Below, piece after piece: positions 24,234 through 37,600 of a DNA stretch of 64,000 nucleotides. The notes below the pieces were generated by a model, which saw only the letters and a program-made list of their open reading frames with translations, was not told the DNA's origin and did no database searches. The position numbers were made by a program, and so were the translations under genes. Source of the DNA: Phoebastria nigripes (lineage: Eukaryota; Chordata; Aves; Procellariiformes; Diomedeidae); assembly GCA_035582835.1 (NCBI GenBank), contig JAYKAV010003066.1:2524749-2588748 (forward strand). Reading direction: 5' to 3'. Numbering within the stretch: the stretch's first letter is position 1; every line of letters begins with the position of its first letter.

Positions 24234-24745
24234 TTACTTCATTTTTTGTTTAAACCATATCATATACCTCGCAGTGTTAGTGAATAGAAGTGTTTCCCAG
24301 TCAGTGTCTTCTAGTGGCCAAGACCCCAGGATACCAGTCAGAAACCAAGTGCCCTTATACTCGGTAGCTAAAAAGCTTCCTCCAGCCAGTCGTTTGTCTA
24401 CGGCCTCCTGGAGGTGTCCACAGAACTGCCTGTTTGTGAGGCTTATGTTGAGTATTTGTTTGCAGTCCTCAGCAGGAAGGTATGAAACATGCAACTCATC
24501 ACCTTGAAGTTCATCATCTTCCATTCTCCAGCCGCTGACTGTACCAGCCAATTTTGGAATTAAAATGTGTTCTGCAAAGTCTCTTTCAGGGATGCATACA
24601 GGCAGCTGGTGACTGTTGCACTCAGCGTGCTCTTGGAGTTGTAGTAATGCAATGTTATTCTCACCAGTGTCTTCATCGTACCGCATGTGTATGTGTTTCT
24701 CAATAACTTGCATTATCTTCTCAGTTCCACTTGTACCATTACGCC
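24234..24745 (-). CDS. PROZ: PROZ exon 8, C-terminal pseudoprotease domain
   Basis: The exon runs from [13 protein letters not shown] to the stop after FKQKMK. The sequence [13 protein letters not shown] stands where a GDSGGP motif would be in an active protease, so no catalytic serine is present. It keeps the interchain Cys in LPVCIPE. Confidence 0.95.
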
Positions 24746-27700
24746 CTGTGAAGCAATGACATTTCACTGCTCTTTAGGAATAATTTATCAGAGACCTGAA
24801 AACTGCATGCAAACTGACAACGGCTGCCTAGTCATGCTGAGAAATACATGCAGTAGAGCAACTAAAAGTGCTTATTCTTGAAACAGCTGCAGTAAAGGTA
24901 GACTAGGAATGGTATCTTGACAGCTTATTAATGCATGCAAGAAGCATGCATAATTTCAGAGGGAAGGACAAATACCCAACAAGAGAAGTAATTTTGGCAT
25001 GAAACAATTTTTTCCTTGGGCGGGGGGGTGAGGCCACCTCTAAATCCACCTGGTTTAGATTATCCCTAGGTGCTGAATTGTGAATTGCGTTTGAGAGGTA
25101 GTTGTCTCTCTGCTTGCCTTGTAGAGGGGTGTGGGACAGCTGTAGTTCTAGCTCAAGATACTTAACTGAGATGCTTAAATGAGATGACAGCAGATTTGTT
25201 TCCTTTAACAATATTTTTATGCAGCAGAAATTTTAGTAAGCTTTTTTAAGATTAGCTTGTCAATACTAAAATGTGGTACAACAAGAGAAAATGTGTTTGA
25301 GCACCTACCAGCACTAACCCTGATTTCAAAATGGCTGTGCAGAAGGGCGCACTCTGCTGTAGTCAATACAAAATTACTTTTTAGCAGCACTCCTCCACAG
25401 AAGCCCTTTCCTTCTGAGTTTAGCAGCAGGACCTAAGAAAATGCAAAAAGATGATAGATGTCCATGTGAGGTTGAGTGATAGGTTTTGTGAATTGCTAGA
25501 AATACCTGCCAAGGAAATCGCTCATCACGTTTCTTCTTGGTTTCACTTATCAGATTATCGCTGTCTTGAAGTCTCCCACATGCACAGTGATCTAGCAAAT
25601 GAATTAAAAAAAATCAAAACCTCGTGCTGTATCATTTCAAGACAACTAATAGCTGCAAATACCTTATTGCTTCTACCTTGACTTTGGGGTTTGTTTTTTG
25701 CACCAAGGAAAAGGACAATATCTCAGCTGGTGAGAACTGGAATAATTCGCTTTGTATCTGTAGTCTAATAGCTTAGTGATGGTGCTGAACATTTTGGGTC
25801 ATTGTGTTAGGCTTGTGGTGACCAGATTTCATTGTGTCTGTAACTAATGAAATGAGGCTTCCTCTCCAGCCAACCATCACCGCAGCTTGCTTCCTCATCT
25901 TTGTATCCTGTATCTGAATTGCACCAAATACCTGATAGCTGTGGCCCAATCAGGACAAGGTAATCCTGGGTTTTCCTTGTTAAAGCTGTCACTCTAGAGG
26001 TACGCATGCCTTTGCGTTCTGGTTCAGACAGCAAGCGTGCTTTTCAAATGGATCCCCCAGTTATCTGCATTTCTCACACTTTGTGTTCACCTTGTGGCAT
26101 GGTCTTGGGTCACACAAATTGGATTCAGTTCAGGTGAAGCTAAACCAGAAGACCCCCTCCAGGAGCGCATTTAACATACTCTCATAGCTAATGGGTGGTT
26201 AGTCCACAGGACCAAACTTGAGCTAGTCTGAAGTAAAGCCCAGCTGAAATGTGCATTGAGTGTGGACATCAAGCCTTCATCACCAAAAGTGTGGCTCTAC
26301 AGCTCAACTCCTATTTGGCTGCCCTACTTGCTAATATAGACAAGGGCCTAAGTATACTACTGTGTTTTTAGTAGACCTATTTTATAAGGGGATGAGATTG
26401 AATGAGGTATCCAGTATGAAATACCTGAAAAAATGAAGAGGGCTACTGCTTCAAACTAATTAACATGGCAGCAAATGTTGCCCTTCATTTATCAGACCAT
26501 CTGGTGCCTGATCGGAATCAATTGAACCTCATTCCCAAACAGAGAGGTCTTCAGCGGAGTTGCTCTTTACCGAGCATAGGAGTGGAAAACCTGGCCCAGT
26601 GAGTGATATTTAGGATGATGCAAGTCCTCTCTGCAGACCCATGTTTAAATGTTCAGATCAAATATTCCTTTTTTCACCACTGCTCTGTCATCTTGGGTAG
26701 TGGTCCCTAGATTCCTCCTTTTTCTGCCCAGTCTGGACGGTCAGTAATATTCTCATCACTTGAGTCTCCAAGCAGGCTGATCACATCTGGATATCAGATG
26801 GTGGCCTGCCCACCCCAGCACTGAGCGTGTGCCCCCTGTACTTCCATGCTCAGACCTACCTAACGCGATGCACTGTTTTTTGTCCTTCCCGAGCTCATAG
26901 CCATCAGCACAGGAACAATGGTAGGAATTGCTTCCTGGGTAGCAGAACTGGTGACATCCTTCTTTTGCTTGGTGGCGACATTCATTTTTAGCTAAACAGA
27001 ACAAGCGGAGGAAAAGCATTGGGAACAGTTCAGCTGGAGTTTTCTTGCATAACTTGAGTCCTCTTTACTAAGCATTTTATGTTTTCTTGCTTTATGTGGA
27101 GGTGGGTAGGGACTCTGGCTTGGTAGAATTTCCCACCACATTGTTTTTCCCCTTGTTAAGCAGAAATTGGAGACAGCCGAGTCTCTGCAGCTTTCACACT
27201 CGTTGCAAACTGTGCTTACCCAGCACCTCCCTGCACCAGACTGTCTGCACCTCTGAGTTTTGGGGAGCGTTAATAGCCAAGGGTTAAACTAGGCCTTCCA
27301 TGTGAACCAATGGAAGGATACCATGGGTTTTCTTTCTGCTCTTTTAGATGAAACACTAAGCATCTGCACTTGGGGGGACTGTTGCACATGTTAAGAAGGC
27401 AGGTATTGCTTGAGGAAGAAAAAGGCTAAAGCTTTCCGCTTTTCAGCAAAAACAAATGCATAGCTCGTATTTCTCACGCTTGTGCTAAGAAAATTGAAAT
27501 TAACAGCTGCCAAAGATAAGCAAAAAGAAAGGGAGCATTAATCACCTTTGAAACATGCTCAGTCAACTTTCCATAGCTGAGCAAACACTTAAGCTTCAGC
27601 ACAAAGCAACAGGAGGAACAGCTGTTTGATGGTGGATCTAGCTCACAGATGGAGAAGTAGAAAAAAGCCCCACATAAAGTCACTTTCTAAGGCTCATGCT

Positions 27701-30700
27701 GAGCAAATCCAGTTCCCAGAGCTGGTCTAAGCTGTTACCTTCTGTGCTCCTCAAGAAGCTGGTCTGTCTCTGTCCAGTCACACCCCTTATACAGAAAACA
27801 ACCCTGCCTTGCGGCAGCTGGGGCGTCTCCCACCCCAGGGGACCTCTGAGCCAGCAGAAATACTGATGTAAGGGCTGGAAAGTAGAACCTGGCAGATGTA
27901 AAAATGTAGGATCTGGCCCAGGGTATTTTATGTGCCAGATAGATAGCGTCCGTTTTGCTTTACACTTTTTACACTTCCACTGAAAACNGTTTGTTTTCTG
28001 GAGTCCCTCTGTCCTGAGGGACTGTCTTGTGGGCACATGTGGCCTTGGAGGCACCAGGGTGGCTGGGAAGCCACTGTGGCACCGCAGCCCTGGTTCTTCA
28101 GGCCACGCGCCGCCTGGGACCGCAGCAGGACAAGCAGCCAGGAAGCGTGGGTGGCAGTGGGCAGGGCTGCCTTTGGAGCCCACCCGTGAGGGGCTTCAGC
28201 CCTTTTGCTGCGTCCCCAGAGAAGGGAGGCTCCTGGGGAAGAGGCAGCCTGCGTAACCTTGGGATGCCATAACATTTCAGTAGACAGGCAGCACAAATCA
28301 TCCCTACTCTGCCAAGAACTGTGTGTTTTAACCTAAAAACTGGTAACTGGCTGTAATGGGAGAGCTGCGTATGGTTTCCCGGGGACCCCCTACGACAGGA
28401 GGAGATAGGGCTTCTCAGAAGAGGGAGCGATGCCTTACCGAAAGCACAGTTCTCTCCCTCGTAGCCCTCGGCACAGGTGCAGGTGTAGCCGCGAATGCTG
28501 TCCTCGCACACGCTGTTGTGCTGGCAGGGGTTCGACGAGCACCTCCTGCCGCCTGCAGAAATGCCGCAAGAGAGGGACGAGTCACCACCTCTGCTGATGC
28601 GAATTACGCAGCCCCCTTGCCAGNACGCGAGCCGCTCGGAGAAGCATTGCAAAATGCAGCTTGGAAGGAAATGGGCTACGTCTCACCGAACTGCTCCTGA
28701 GGAGTAATTTTAGTTCCTCAGGAGTAATTTTAGCCCAAGTCTCTGCTTCCAGAGGTGCTCCCGCAGCCCCTGGCCAGGGAGGCTGGGAGGTGCCCAGAGG
28801 CAGAGCCCGCTTCTGGAGGACGGATGCTCTGCTTCAGGGAAAAGCGCTGACTTACAGTTCATGTGCTCATTACAAATGTAATACGAGACTGGCGTTTTAG
28901 GTCTCCTGTGTTAGGTTGATATGCATATGGATAAAAAAACGATTATATGCATATACGGATTAAAAAAACTAGCATCAAAATTATACAGCAAGCAACATCA
29001 AACTAGGAGGAAATATGGCTTTTACACATCTGTACAATTATTATACAGCAGCTTGGACACTCGCAAGCTTAGTCTTTCTGACGAACCGAATGTTGAAACC
29101 AGAGGATGCCTCACTACAGGTGAAGCACCAGGCAGAGCTGCCAGTTTCCCTTTAAGCTGCCCACTGGAAAGACTCCAAACCAGTTTGGAAAGGTTCTCCA
29201 AATAACTGCTTATTGTAGACATTAGCGATCAGGGAGCAAGCTAGAAAAGCCTGACCTGGGACATGCTCTACAACCTTTCTAAAATGTAAAACTTCATCAG
29301 AGAGGTTAACTTCAGTCAGCGGGCTGCCGTAATTGATATCAGGGACGGAAAGGTGAAAACTCTGCCTGATACTGGGAAGAAAACCCAACCGCCATCAGGC
29401 TATGGGCACGTGTATCTTTTAGCTTTAGCAGTACTAAAATACTGACTCAAAGCAGTTACCACCTTCAGCCCACCTGCAGTCAGATGCCATCAGCATACCC
29501 CGGCACAATTTAGGTCTCCTGGGAGGATTTTTGGGTGGGTTAGGGGGGTCTCATCAGCACAGCTGAGCAGGTAGAGTTGAGGACCGAGGACCTCCAGCAG
29601 CAGGGGTGGGTAGCTGGAGCTAGGGAAGGGCTGCACCTACAGCCTGAAGCAAGTTAGATGGTTTCAAGCCTCTGAAATGCACGCTCAAATATAGGTAAGG
29701 AAGTTTCAGAAAATGTCTGAGGTCAGGTGAGGTTCTGTAAGACTGGGAAAAAAGTAAACCTAGCACCTAGCTTTATTAAAGGAGGAAAGAGAAGATTCAA
29801 GGAATTATAGAGAAATCAGCATGATTTCTGTTACTGGAAAGCTACTGGAATGATTAAACTGTTTGTAAGCACTCAGCAAAATAAGAAGGTGGTAAGTAAC
29901 AACCAGCATGCATTTTTCAAGATCAAATAATCCAAACCAATTAAATCTAATTGTATTATAGGATAAGGGACCTAGCGGGGAATCAGTGAACATCATAGAA
30001 TAGAAATGTCTCGGATGACATTGTCGTTAAGTGAGCTAGGAAAACACAGACTACTATAAGGCATGCACGAAACTCTTTGGAAAATGATGGTTAAAGAGAG
30101 GTTATCAATAGCTAAGTTTATACTGTTAATAAAACAGGGTCAGGGACAAGCATGACTTCAGGCCAAGTGCCCTGACAGCATACATCCACGCTAGAGCAAG
30201 ATGCCGCTACATCAGCTTTGAGTTGAGGAGACCAAGGTGGAGCAGTACAAAACAGAGCAAAAGGATGAGCCAGCAGTTAGGTGGGTGCTCAGCCTTTCTC
30301 TCCAGCCCTCTTTTATTCACAATGCAGATTTACCTACTGTACCCTGGACTATGGAAGGAAAGCAACACGGAAACCAGAGGTCTAGAAAATGAGATTTTTG
30401 GAAGACAGGATGAAAAAATGGGTTTATTTAGTGAGGAAAAAAAAAGCCATGGAGATGCACGGCAACACTCTTCAAAATGTTAGAAAAGATACCACAAAGC
30501 AGGAGACACACATTGCTATTCTGTAGGAAGAAGACAGGACATAATTCCTTTTAATTACAGCAAGGAAGCCACCCCTGAGGCTGAAGCCAGTAATGCATCC
30601 TGATTGTGGCTAAGCTTGTTTGGAAGGACCATCTCAACCAGTTGCCCTTCTGTCTTCATAGACTAGAGAGGAAGCCTGCATGACATCCTTAGTACAAACA

Positions 30701-33700
30701 TCCAGTGACTGAAATTAGGAGAAGTTAATCCCACCCTCACAGAAGTAATGAAAGGCCAGATATTTAGCATCATTCTTCATAACATTTATATCACTGATAG
30801 GATTCTTCTATGTAACGGTTCCCTGGACTCAGTGTTTTAGTGGCTTCTGCAGAAAATTAATACTAACTGCTGGTTTTCCCACCTCCTTATCCACTGTCTA
30901 AACCTAAGATTAGAATTGAATAAAAGCTAAGTAAAAAACAAGAGAAAATCTTAGGACGAGGCATGAAGAACAGTCACCATAAGCTGGTGCCCCAGACTCC
31001 TTGCTCAGGAGGCATCCAGTTACACCAGCCCCTCAGCTTTGACAGATTCGTTTCTTGCCTTGACAGCTGCCAAGGGATGATGCAGTGCCAGCTTCCAGAG
31101 TTTGCAGACAGCCCGGTAGCTTTTAACACCTATCTATCTATCTCACTCAAGTTTAAGTGCTAGGTTTGTATGTGGGAGGTTTTGCTGGTAAAGCTGTGCT
31201 GCTCTACTGTATCAGCAAAGCAGATTTTCTCAGGTCCCAGGTGGTTTCAGTACAGCCTTAAGTTCAGGAAAGGGAATAACTTCCTTACTATGACAACATC
31301 TACTCACCTTCAACTGTTATTCGCTTTGCAGTCTTAAATGTTTTTTCCTATTTATGACTTTTTTAATCCTTTCACATCAAGACTTTTCCTCCTGCTTTAC
31401 TACAGACATGACAAATAGTGACTGGGTGTTCCTTGTAGAATAAACGGCTAAAAACTCTCAGAAAACCAGCATTGGACTGAATCATAATGTTCATAGTGTG
31501 ACACTGCTATGAAGGAGAGAAATCAAGAGGCCAGCTTACCATAGTAGACATCCCAAAACATTTTCTGGAAAAAAAAAGGGGGGTGGGGGGAAATTAGGTT
31601 TTAATTCTCAAATATTATCATCTTCCATAAATATTTTGGTAAAACAAAAACATTATATGAGAGACTATATACTATGGTTACTATGGTTTAACATTTACAC
31701 AGTTGCACGACTGCAAATTCTGCCCTGCCAGCAAAATTTGAATGAGCTGGGAGGAGGTTTGCATCCTGCTCATTTTATTGTTTCTTAAAAAGCTATAAAG
31801 GAAAAGAAACTCTTTGCAGGCAAGAGAGAAACAGCTGAATCCTTTAGCAATACGCCTTCCTGGAAAAACTGGCCAGCCATTGTCTCTCTGGTGCGCAGCG
31901 GCCTGGGAAGTGACNCCGTCCCATCCCATCCCGTCCCACTTGTCCCCCGGCAGGTGCTGCTGGAGGCAGAGGGGACAGCAGAGAGTGGAGCTGCAGGTCA
32001 GTAACACTGGGCACCACTTTCCTGTACTGCGCTTTTCCCTGGGTACTGCAGCTGGCTCTGCCGCTGCTTTCCCCGAGGGGACACCTCTCCCCACGCCCTG
32101 TACCTCCCCCCTGTCAACTTTCCCCAAAGCACGGGGACCGCCCGTGGGCAGCCCGATGGCTGTTTCCTCTGCTTTCCCTGCAAACGCCATCTCCGGCCAG
32201 ATTCCCGTTGAAGAGCGCAGCGTCCGGCTGTATGTGTCAGGAGGGCCTCTTGTACGAGGGGACTTGCGGCCTCTTTCTATAGGTCCCCCTACTTGCTGGT
32301 GTGTTGCTTCCCTCCATCCCAACACCCCTTTGCCCCCTCCTGGTCCCTAAGGGATGCTGAAGCTATATTTCTCTGTGTGTGGTCAGGATGGGACAACAGC
32401 CATATACTTTCACAACATAAGGCGCAGGACACATGGTTTTCAGAAGGGGACTTTAAAAGTGTCAGAGCTGACCTCTGCATTTCCATTTTGACCACTGAAG
32501 ACACCTGCTTTCTACCTGCTGAGGTGCAAAGCGCAAAGATTTCACATGGAGAGAAACCCAAACAAATAAAGCAGGCTGCAGGGCTGAATTTGACAGGGAA
32601 GGACCAAGGCAGTAATTTTTAATATGCACACAGGTAAACAAAATACTTACGAGCATTTCATCATTTTCAAATACTTCTCTTGCTTCTTCATGCGTACATC
32701 TCTCTTCAAGGCATTCCCTTTCTAAGCTGCCTTGGAGGACCTCCTCCAGAAGTAGGGAACTGGCACGCCTCTGTCTCTTGATAACTTTGTTTGCATCATC
32801 AGCTGATATAAACACTGAAACATTGTATGACAAAATGCTAACGTCAGTACTTAGATTCATGTCCTTATATATTTTCACCAATTTTTTCCATTTTTTTTAA
32901 AGATCTTATTAAGCAGCCGATTTTAATCATGAAGAGAAATCTTTTGGCTGATTCAGGGTTTCAGCCACGTTAAACTTACGTACTGAAAGAGCCCTACTTT
33001 CTTAGCCCAAACTCAGCTGGGGAGTCATGACCTTTTTCTTTTGTGGGGAGCCTGCCTTGCTCCCAAGCAGAGGGAATTTGAAGCCCTTCCTGACGCACTT
33101 TTTTCCTGCACCAGCCACACAGAGCAGTGTTGCTGTGGCACGGCCAGGGAAAGGGGAAAATTATTATCATAAAGGCAGAAGCTATTTTGTAAGACTGCAT
33201 GGGGCTTTCAGACTCATCAGTAGAAGTGAAAATCATTTGTATTAATTTATGATGATGGATCCAAACTGATGCCCTTCAGTCTTAGCTCACGGGGATTTTT
33301 TTGCTGAGAAGCAAAACCGTGACATGGCTGAGTTCTCAATCAAATCTCCCTTAAGGAGAACAAATAAAAGCTACCCCTCAGCAATGCTCAATGTTACGAG
33401 GGCTATATCATATACCATCCTTTATGCAGAAGACACCATAATCTTTTTGATTTGAGTAAAGAGGAGGAGAGATCAAAGACATAAGAGTTATCAGATCTTA
33501 AAATTCCTCTTTGCAATGATGCCCACAACAAAAATTGCCTGCAGCTGGACAGCCGGTGCCGTGCTGGAGCCTGTTGCCTTTGACATTTAGCAGTATGTGG
33601 CTGTGTGTGTCAGCGTGCATTTGTCAGTTCTCCTGTGCTTGGAAAGTAAACCTGTTGGGGCAGGGACTGGTTTTTTTTTTATTTCATACAGTATTTGGGG

Positions 33701-34535
33701 GCCCAGCACCGCTGGGCACAAAGGTTGAAATAATCAGTAATATTAGAATTGGAAAAAGTGACAGCAATAACAAAATTACTCTGAAACTGCATACAAATGC
33801 TTAGTTACGCTTTTGAAGGATATCCGATAAGCAACAGGCTTGCATGTGATATTAAAAAAGAAAAAAGAAAAAGCTTCATGATTGTGTTTTGCATTTTAAA
33901 GTGTTATCTGACNCCCCAGTGCACATTTCTGCTGTGCAGTGGTTCCGATGCACCCAGCGTAACTGGCAGTGCACTTCTGCTGCTGCCAGGGGCGTTTTGA
34001 CCTTTTTAAGCGGTCACCATCTTTTTCTTCCTTGCCCAGCTCCTCCTTAATATTGACAAACCATGGAGGATTAATACAGAAACATAAATTTCTTCAAGCT
34101 ATAACAAGCATGCATCTCAGCTTCTTTCATAAGACTTATTTTTATTTTAGCAGCAACTAGAAATAGAAAACAAAATTCTCTTTGATAATTGGGGCACTCT
34201 TTAAGAATGATAAGAAAAGACAAAATAACACCCTGGTGTAAATGATGGTAATTCAAAATTACATTGCCTTAGCAACCTACTGCAGTTTTTACTTAGCTAT
34301 ATGAAAAAAAAACCCAAGAGAAATGTAAGGCAAATAAGGAACAGGCAGTTTTCAGCGGTGTCACCCTGTGCTACAAAGTAAACACGATACAAGGTACAAG
34401 ATTACTGGTGTGTTTAGAAGAGCAGTAGCACAATCAGAATTAAAGCCGCAACAAAACAAAGGCCATACCTGTCTGCTCTGTCTGAAGGAAAAGGGCAGAG
34501 AGAAGAAACAATACTGTCCAAGAGTGTCTTGCCAT
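24234..34535 (-). CDS. PROZ: Vitamin K-dependent protein Z, complete (catalytically inactive protease homologue)
   Basis: Protein Z is a secreted plasma cofactor that helps the serpin ZPI (SERPINA10) inhibit factor Xa on phospholipid. Exons on the minus strand: 34469-34535 (signal), 32651-32814 (propeptide and Gla), 31540-31564 (25-nt aromatic stack), 28439-28552 (EGF1), 26860-26991 (EGF2), 25506-25591 (linker), 25309-25432 and 24234-24745 (protease-like). Sum 1224 nt, 407 codons plus stop; phases are consistent. Diagnostic strings: [52 protein letters not shown]. Propeptide cleavage is predicted after KRQRR. The linker [11 protein letters not shown] lacks the RIVGG activation site. The triad is wholly replaced: His site is TTAEC, Asp site is NNIALL, and the Ser site is AGGSF instead of GDSGGP. 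This is expected for PROZ, though loss of the Asp goes beyond the human protein as I remember it. Confidence 0.95.
29700..30160 (+). mobile_element. Old LINE (CR1/L3-like) reverse-transcriptase fragment in PROZ intron 3
   Basis: Frames in this stretch resemble the CR1/L3 ORF2 region that reads NYR.xSxxSVxGKxLE then QHGFxKxxSxxTNLI, here broken by stops and indels. It lies between the PROZ aromatic-stack exon and the EGF1 exon. The assignment is from memory of the family and is moderate only. Confidence 0.45.
32651..32814 (-). CDS. PROZ: PROZ exon 2, propeptide and Gla domain
   Basis: It reads [16 protein letters not shown] (propeptide, ending in a furin-type site), then a Gla domain with [20 protein letters not shown] and [14 protein letters not shown]. 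Glutamates in this pattern are gamma-carboxylated in family members for calcium and membrane binding. Confidence 0.95.
34469..34535 (-). CDS. PROZ: PROZ exon 1, signal peptide
   Basis: It encodes [20 protein letters not shown] plus QT and one base (donor ACAG|GTATGG). A short polar start and a leucine-rich core make a typical signal peptide. The phase-1 end matches exon 2, which continues [11 protein letters not shown]. The ATG has an A at -3. Confidence 0.88.
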
Positions 34536-34654
34536 TGTTACCCTCTGAGCCTAATGGCCGCCTGCCTGCATTCCTGCAGCTCTTGGGGGAAATGACTACA
34601 TGAGAGATGTTGAAGTTTAAAGTCCAGCTGCTCATGAGAAAACAAAACCTCTAA

Positions 34655-34664
34655 GGGCAAAGCC
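34655..34664 (-). promoter_or_regulatory. HNF4-like element upstream of PROZ
   Basis: On the transcribed strand it reads GGCTTTGCCC, about 120 bases 5' of the PROZ ATG. Liver promoters of coagulation genes such as F7 and F10 use an ACTTTG-type HNF4 site close to the start. The flanks (AAAACAAAACCTCTAAG on the plus strand) are repeated upstream of the F10-like gene. Confidence 0.5.
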
Positions 34665-34699
34665 TAGCCTCAATGTCAACACACGAAAAACCTCAAAAA

Positions 34700-37600
34700 A
34701 ACCCTGCCTTAGTGGTGCAACAGTGCCCCTTCTCTTAGCGCACTGGCTGAAGGTGGAGCAGGTTTGCCAGCTCTGCTGAGAGCTGCTCCAAGATTTGGGT
34801 ATTCCTCCCACCCGCCAGCCTTCATTTACTGTGGCACAAAACGGGGAGAGATGAACAGTCTGAACATTCCTTTGTGCTGTATCAAAGCACAAGCTGGATG
34901 ATGACTACAAGGATCAATTTTATGGCGTGGCTCTTTCATACACTGTCCCCACAAAACATTTGCCAAGGCTTAGCTGCACTGGTCAAATCCCATCAGCTTT
35001 TGGAGCAACCAAGCAACCAAGTGTGGGATTTCCCCTGTAGGGATGTATCAGAACGGATATGGCACTTTTTCGCTGTTAGGTTTGTACTGCCCAGCCGTGA
35101 AGGAGAGCATGGGAAACTCTTCCTGACTTCAGGATCCCAGTCACACACAGACACACAGAGTCGGTGAAAGGAGGCGTAAGTACGGAGCGGACGGGAGCAC
35201 CTCCCTGGGCTGCTGTGCCGCGCATCCAGCAGCCGGGGCGGCCCTCCTGCCTGGCCCAGGATGAGAGGAAGGATCCAAGTGTTGGTGTGCAGGGGCTGGG
35301 CTCTGCCATGGCAATGGTGCCGCAGGGAGTTTTTTGGCTCCCACCACAGGCAGGCTCCTGGGGAGAGCAGGAAACCATTTCTACAGTCAGAGCAACAACC
35401 AGTGAGAGGAAAAGTGGTTTTTTCATCTGAGTTAGAAACATAGAGACCATTCTGTGTTTTCATGTCATAAATTCCCAGCTATTATTTGAGTGTGCAGTTC
35501 TTGTAACAAAGTATAATTGATCTGAGCATTCATGGGTAAACCCCCAAATAAAACTTCACTTTACATCAACTGCAGTTTTTAAAACCAGCTTCAGTGAGTA
35601 CCGAGGCAGATGAGCAGGGCTGAAGCAGACCACGTGCCTCACCAAGGCCAGTCCCTGCCAACCCAGGGTTGATGTTGCAGCTCACATCACGGACCCTAAT
35701 GCCTTCAGCAAATAATTAATCTCCGCATTAAAACTGCATTGTGGGAGGTTTTTCCTGCACAGTCTCTGCCGGGACGTTGTTCCAGAAGGTCACTCGGAGT
35801 TAAAACCCTTGTAATATCAAGCTTGGTTTTATTCACAGCCAATTCATAACCTTTCATATTTATTTTTCCCTCCTTGATATTTCTGCAAAACTAATTAATA
35901 TAGCCTCCCATCCTCTTTGGTTAACGGTGTGTCGAACTTTCTTTAGTAAATGTGCTCTCCGTGCTCTCCTCAGTCCCCTGAGGCCACCAAGCCCCATTGT
36001 ACCTGTCCCAGTCGGGGGTTTCTTCGCTTGGGAAGCGGGGGCTGTTGCCAGTGGTCACATCTGGTGGGTGCTGGGGGGCTCAGCCAGCACCTCATGTGCC
36101 CAGGAGCTGCTGCGGAGGCTCACCTCACCCTCCTCGCCTTGCACCTTCCCATGTTAACGAATATCACCCTGTGCATACGCAGCATGGCAAGTCTGGCTCC
36201 CTTCGGCACGAAAAATATGTCACCACTTGATGTCAGCACAGGACTTTGCAGAACCCAGCACAAAAATGCGGATCTGCAGATTTTTTTTTTTTTAAACGAG
36301 CTGTTTACATTTTGCTAACCTATGTCAGTTAAGGAACTCTTGTAGGTATAAGGTAATTATTCAAATTAGGTTAATAACAACAACACAGAGCTTCAGAAGC
36401 TGTATTCTCACCAGACCTTAGTTTACACGGTCATTTTTTCTTACTGTGTTTGTTTTAAACAAAGTATTCCTTGACTGAGCAGCTGTGTCCTTGGGGATGG
36501 GCCACAGTGTACTCAGTACGTTATGGCACTGACTTGGGTTTTTCTGTGTTGATATTATTGCAATAATACTTTTTTTACTTTTTCATTTTCCTAATATTAC
36601 GGAAAATTGCAGAGAGAGAGGGTTTTAAAAGGGCAGTCCTTTCCTCACGTTTCTTTAGAAAGAGTTACTGGGATTTCTTTTTCCATTCCTTTAATTATCG
36701 CAGTGAGCACATGGAGACGTGTTTCATTAAGGAGTCCCGCACCCCTATTTCCTGCAGCCCTGCTTAAGGATTGCCTCCTGCTTGAAGAGTTACTCTTTCC
36801 AGCGTGAAGCCTGCACGCGGTGTCAGATATGAAATCTGCAGTTCCCCAGGGTGGGGTAGCTGGGTTAGTTGGTCCTGCTTTAGCAACTGGTTCCCATGGA
36901 AGTCCCCCCCCGCAGTAGCGCAGGGAGCCAAGGAAAGTGGGTTTGCAGACCAGCTGCCCGGGCACTGATGGGGCAGTGATGGGGACATGCCAATGCCACC
37001 CACATCATGCCCCTGGCTGGCTGTCAGCCCTGCTGCGGTGCGGGCAGCTGGGGGCAGCTGTCCTGAGTGACTCTGTCACTACCATATGCTTTTGGGAAGT
37101 GCACACCTCAGCTAGCAAAAGTGGACAGCAATTATTTTCCAGAAAATGTTGCCCCCGCACTAAGCAAATACGAAAGCTGATGGCTGGGCTTGCAGCCACG
37201 TTTCTCCCTGGGGGTGTCCTCCGGCCAAGTGGCACGCGGGCACTGTGGTTAGTTTTAAGTCACGGACACTGAAGATGGTTCAAATTGCAGTGGACCGTGG
37301 TGCACCTGCCCTGTGGCAGGAGGTGCAGGCTCACAGGAGCAGCTCCAGCCTCCCTCTCCTCCTCTTCTCTTCGCATCAGCCCTTGGCAGGGAGCTGGGGG
37401 CCCTGGGATGAGGGAAAGCCTACAGCTGCTTGCTGCCACAGGGCTGGGAGGAGGAGGAGGAGGGACAGGGACTGGGCCCACAGGGAGCAGACCCGTCCGG
37501 TGTCGCCTTGTACCGTGCCCCCCTCCCCAGTCCTGTGCGCCTGTTGCCAGACCACAGCTCTGGGAGCGCAGGGGCAGAAGACAACGGAAGGATGTGTTTT

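Noticed and set aside
31814..32350. 178-codon plus-strand frame with an overlapping minus-strand frame in PROZ intron 2
   Set aside because: Both are low-complexity Pro/Ser/Gly frames interrupted by an N in a GC-rich patch, with no homology or splice support.
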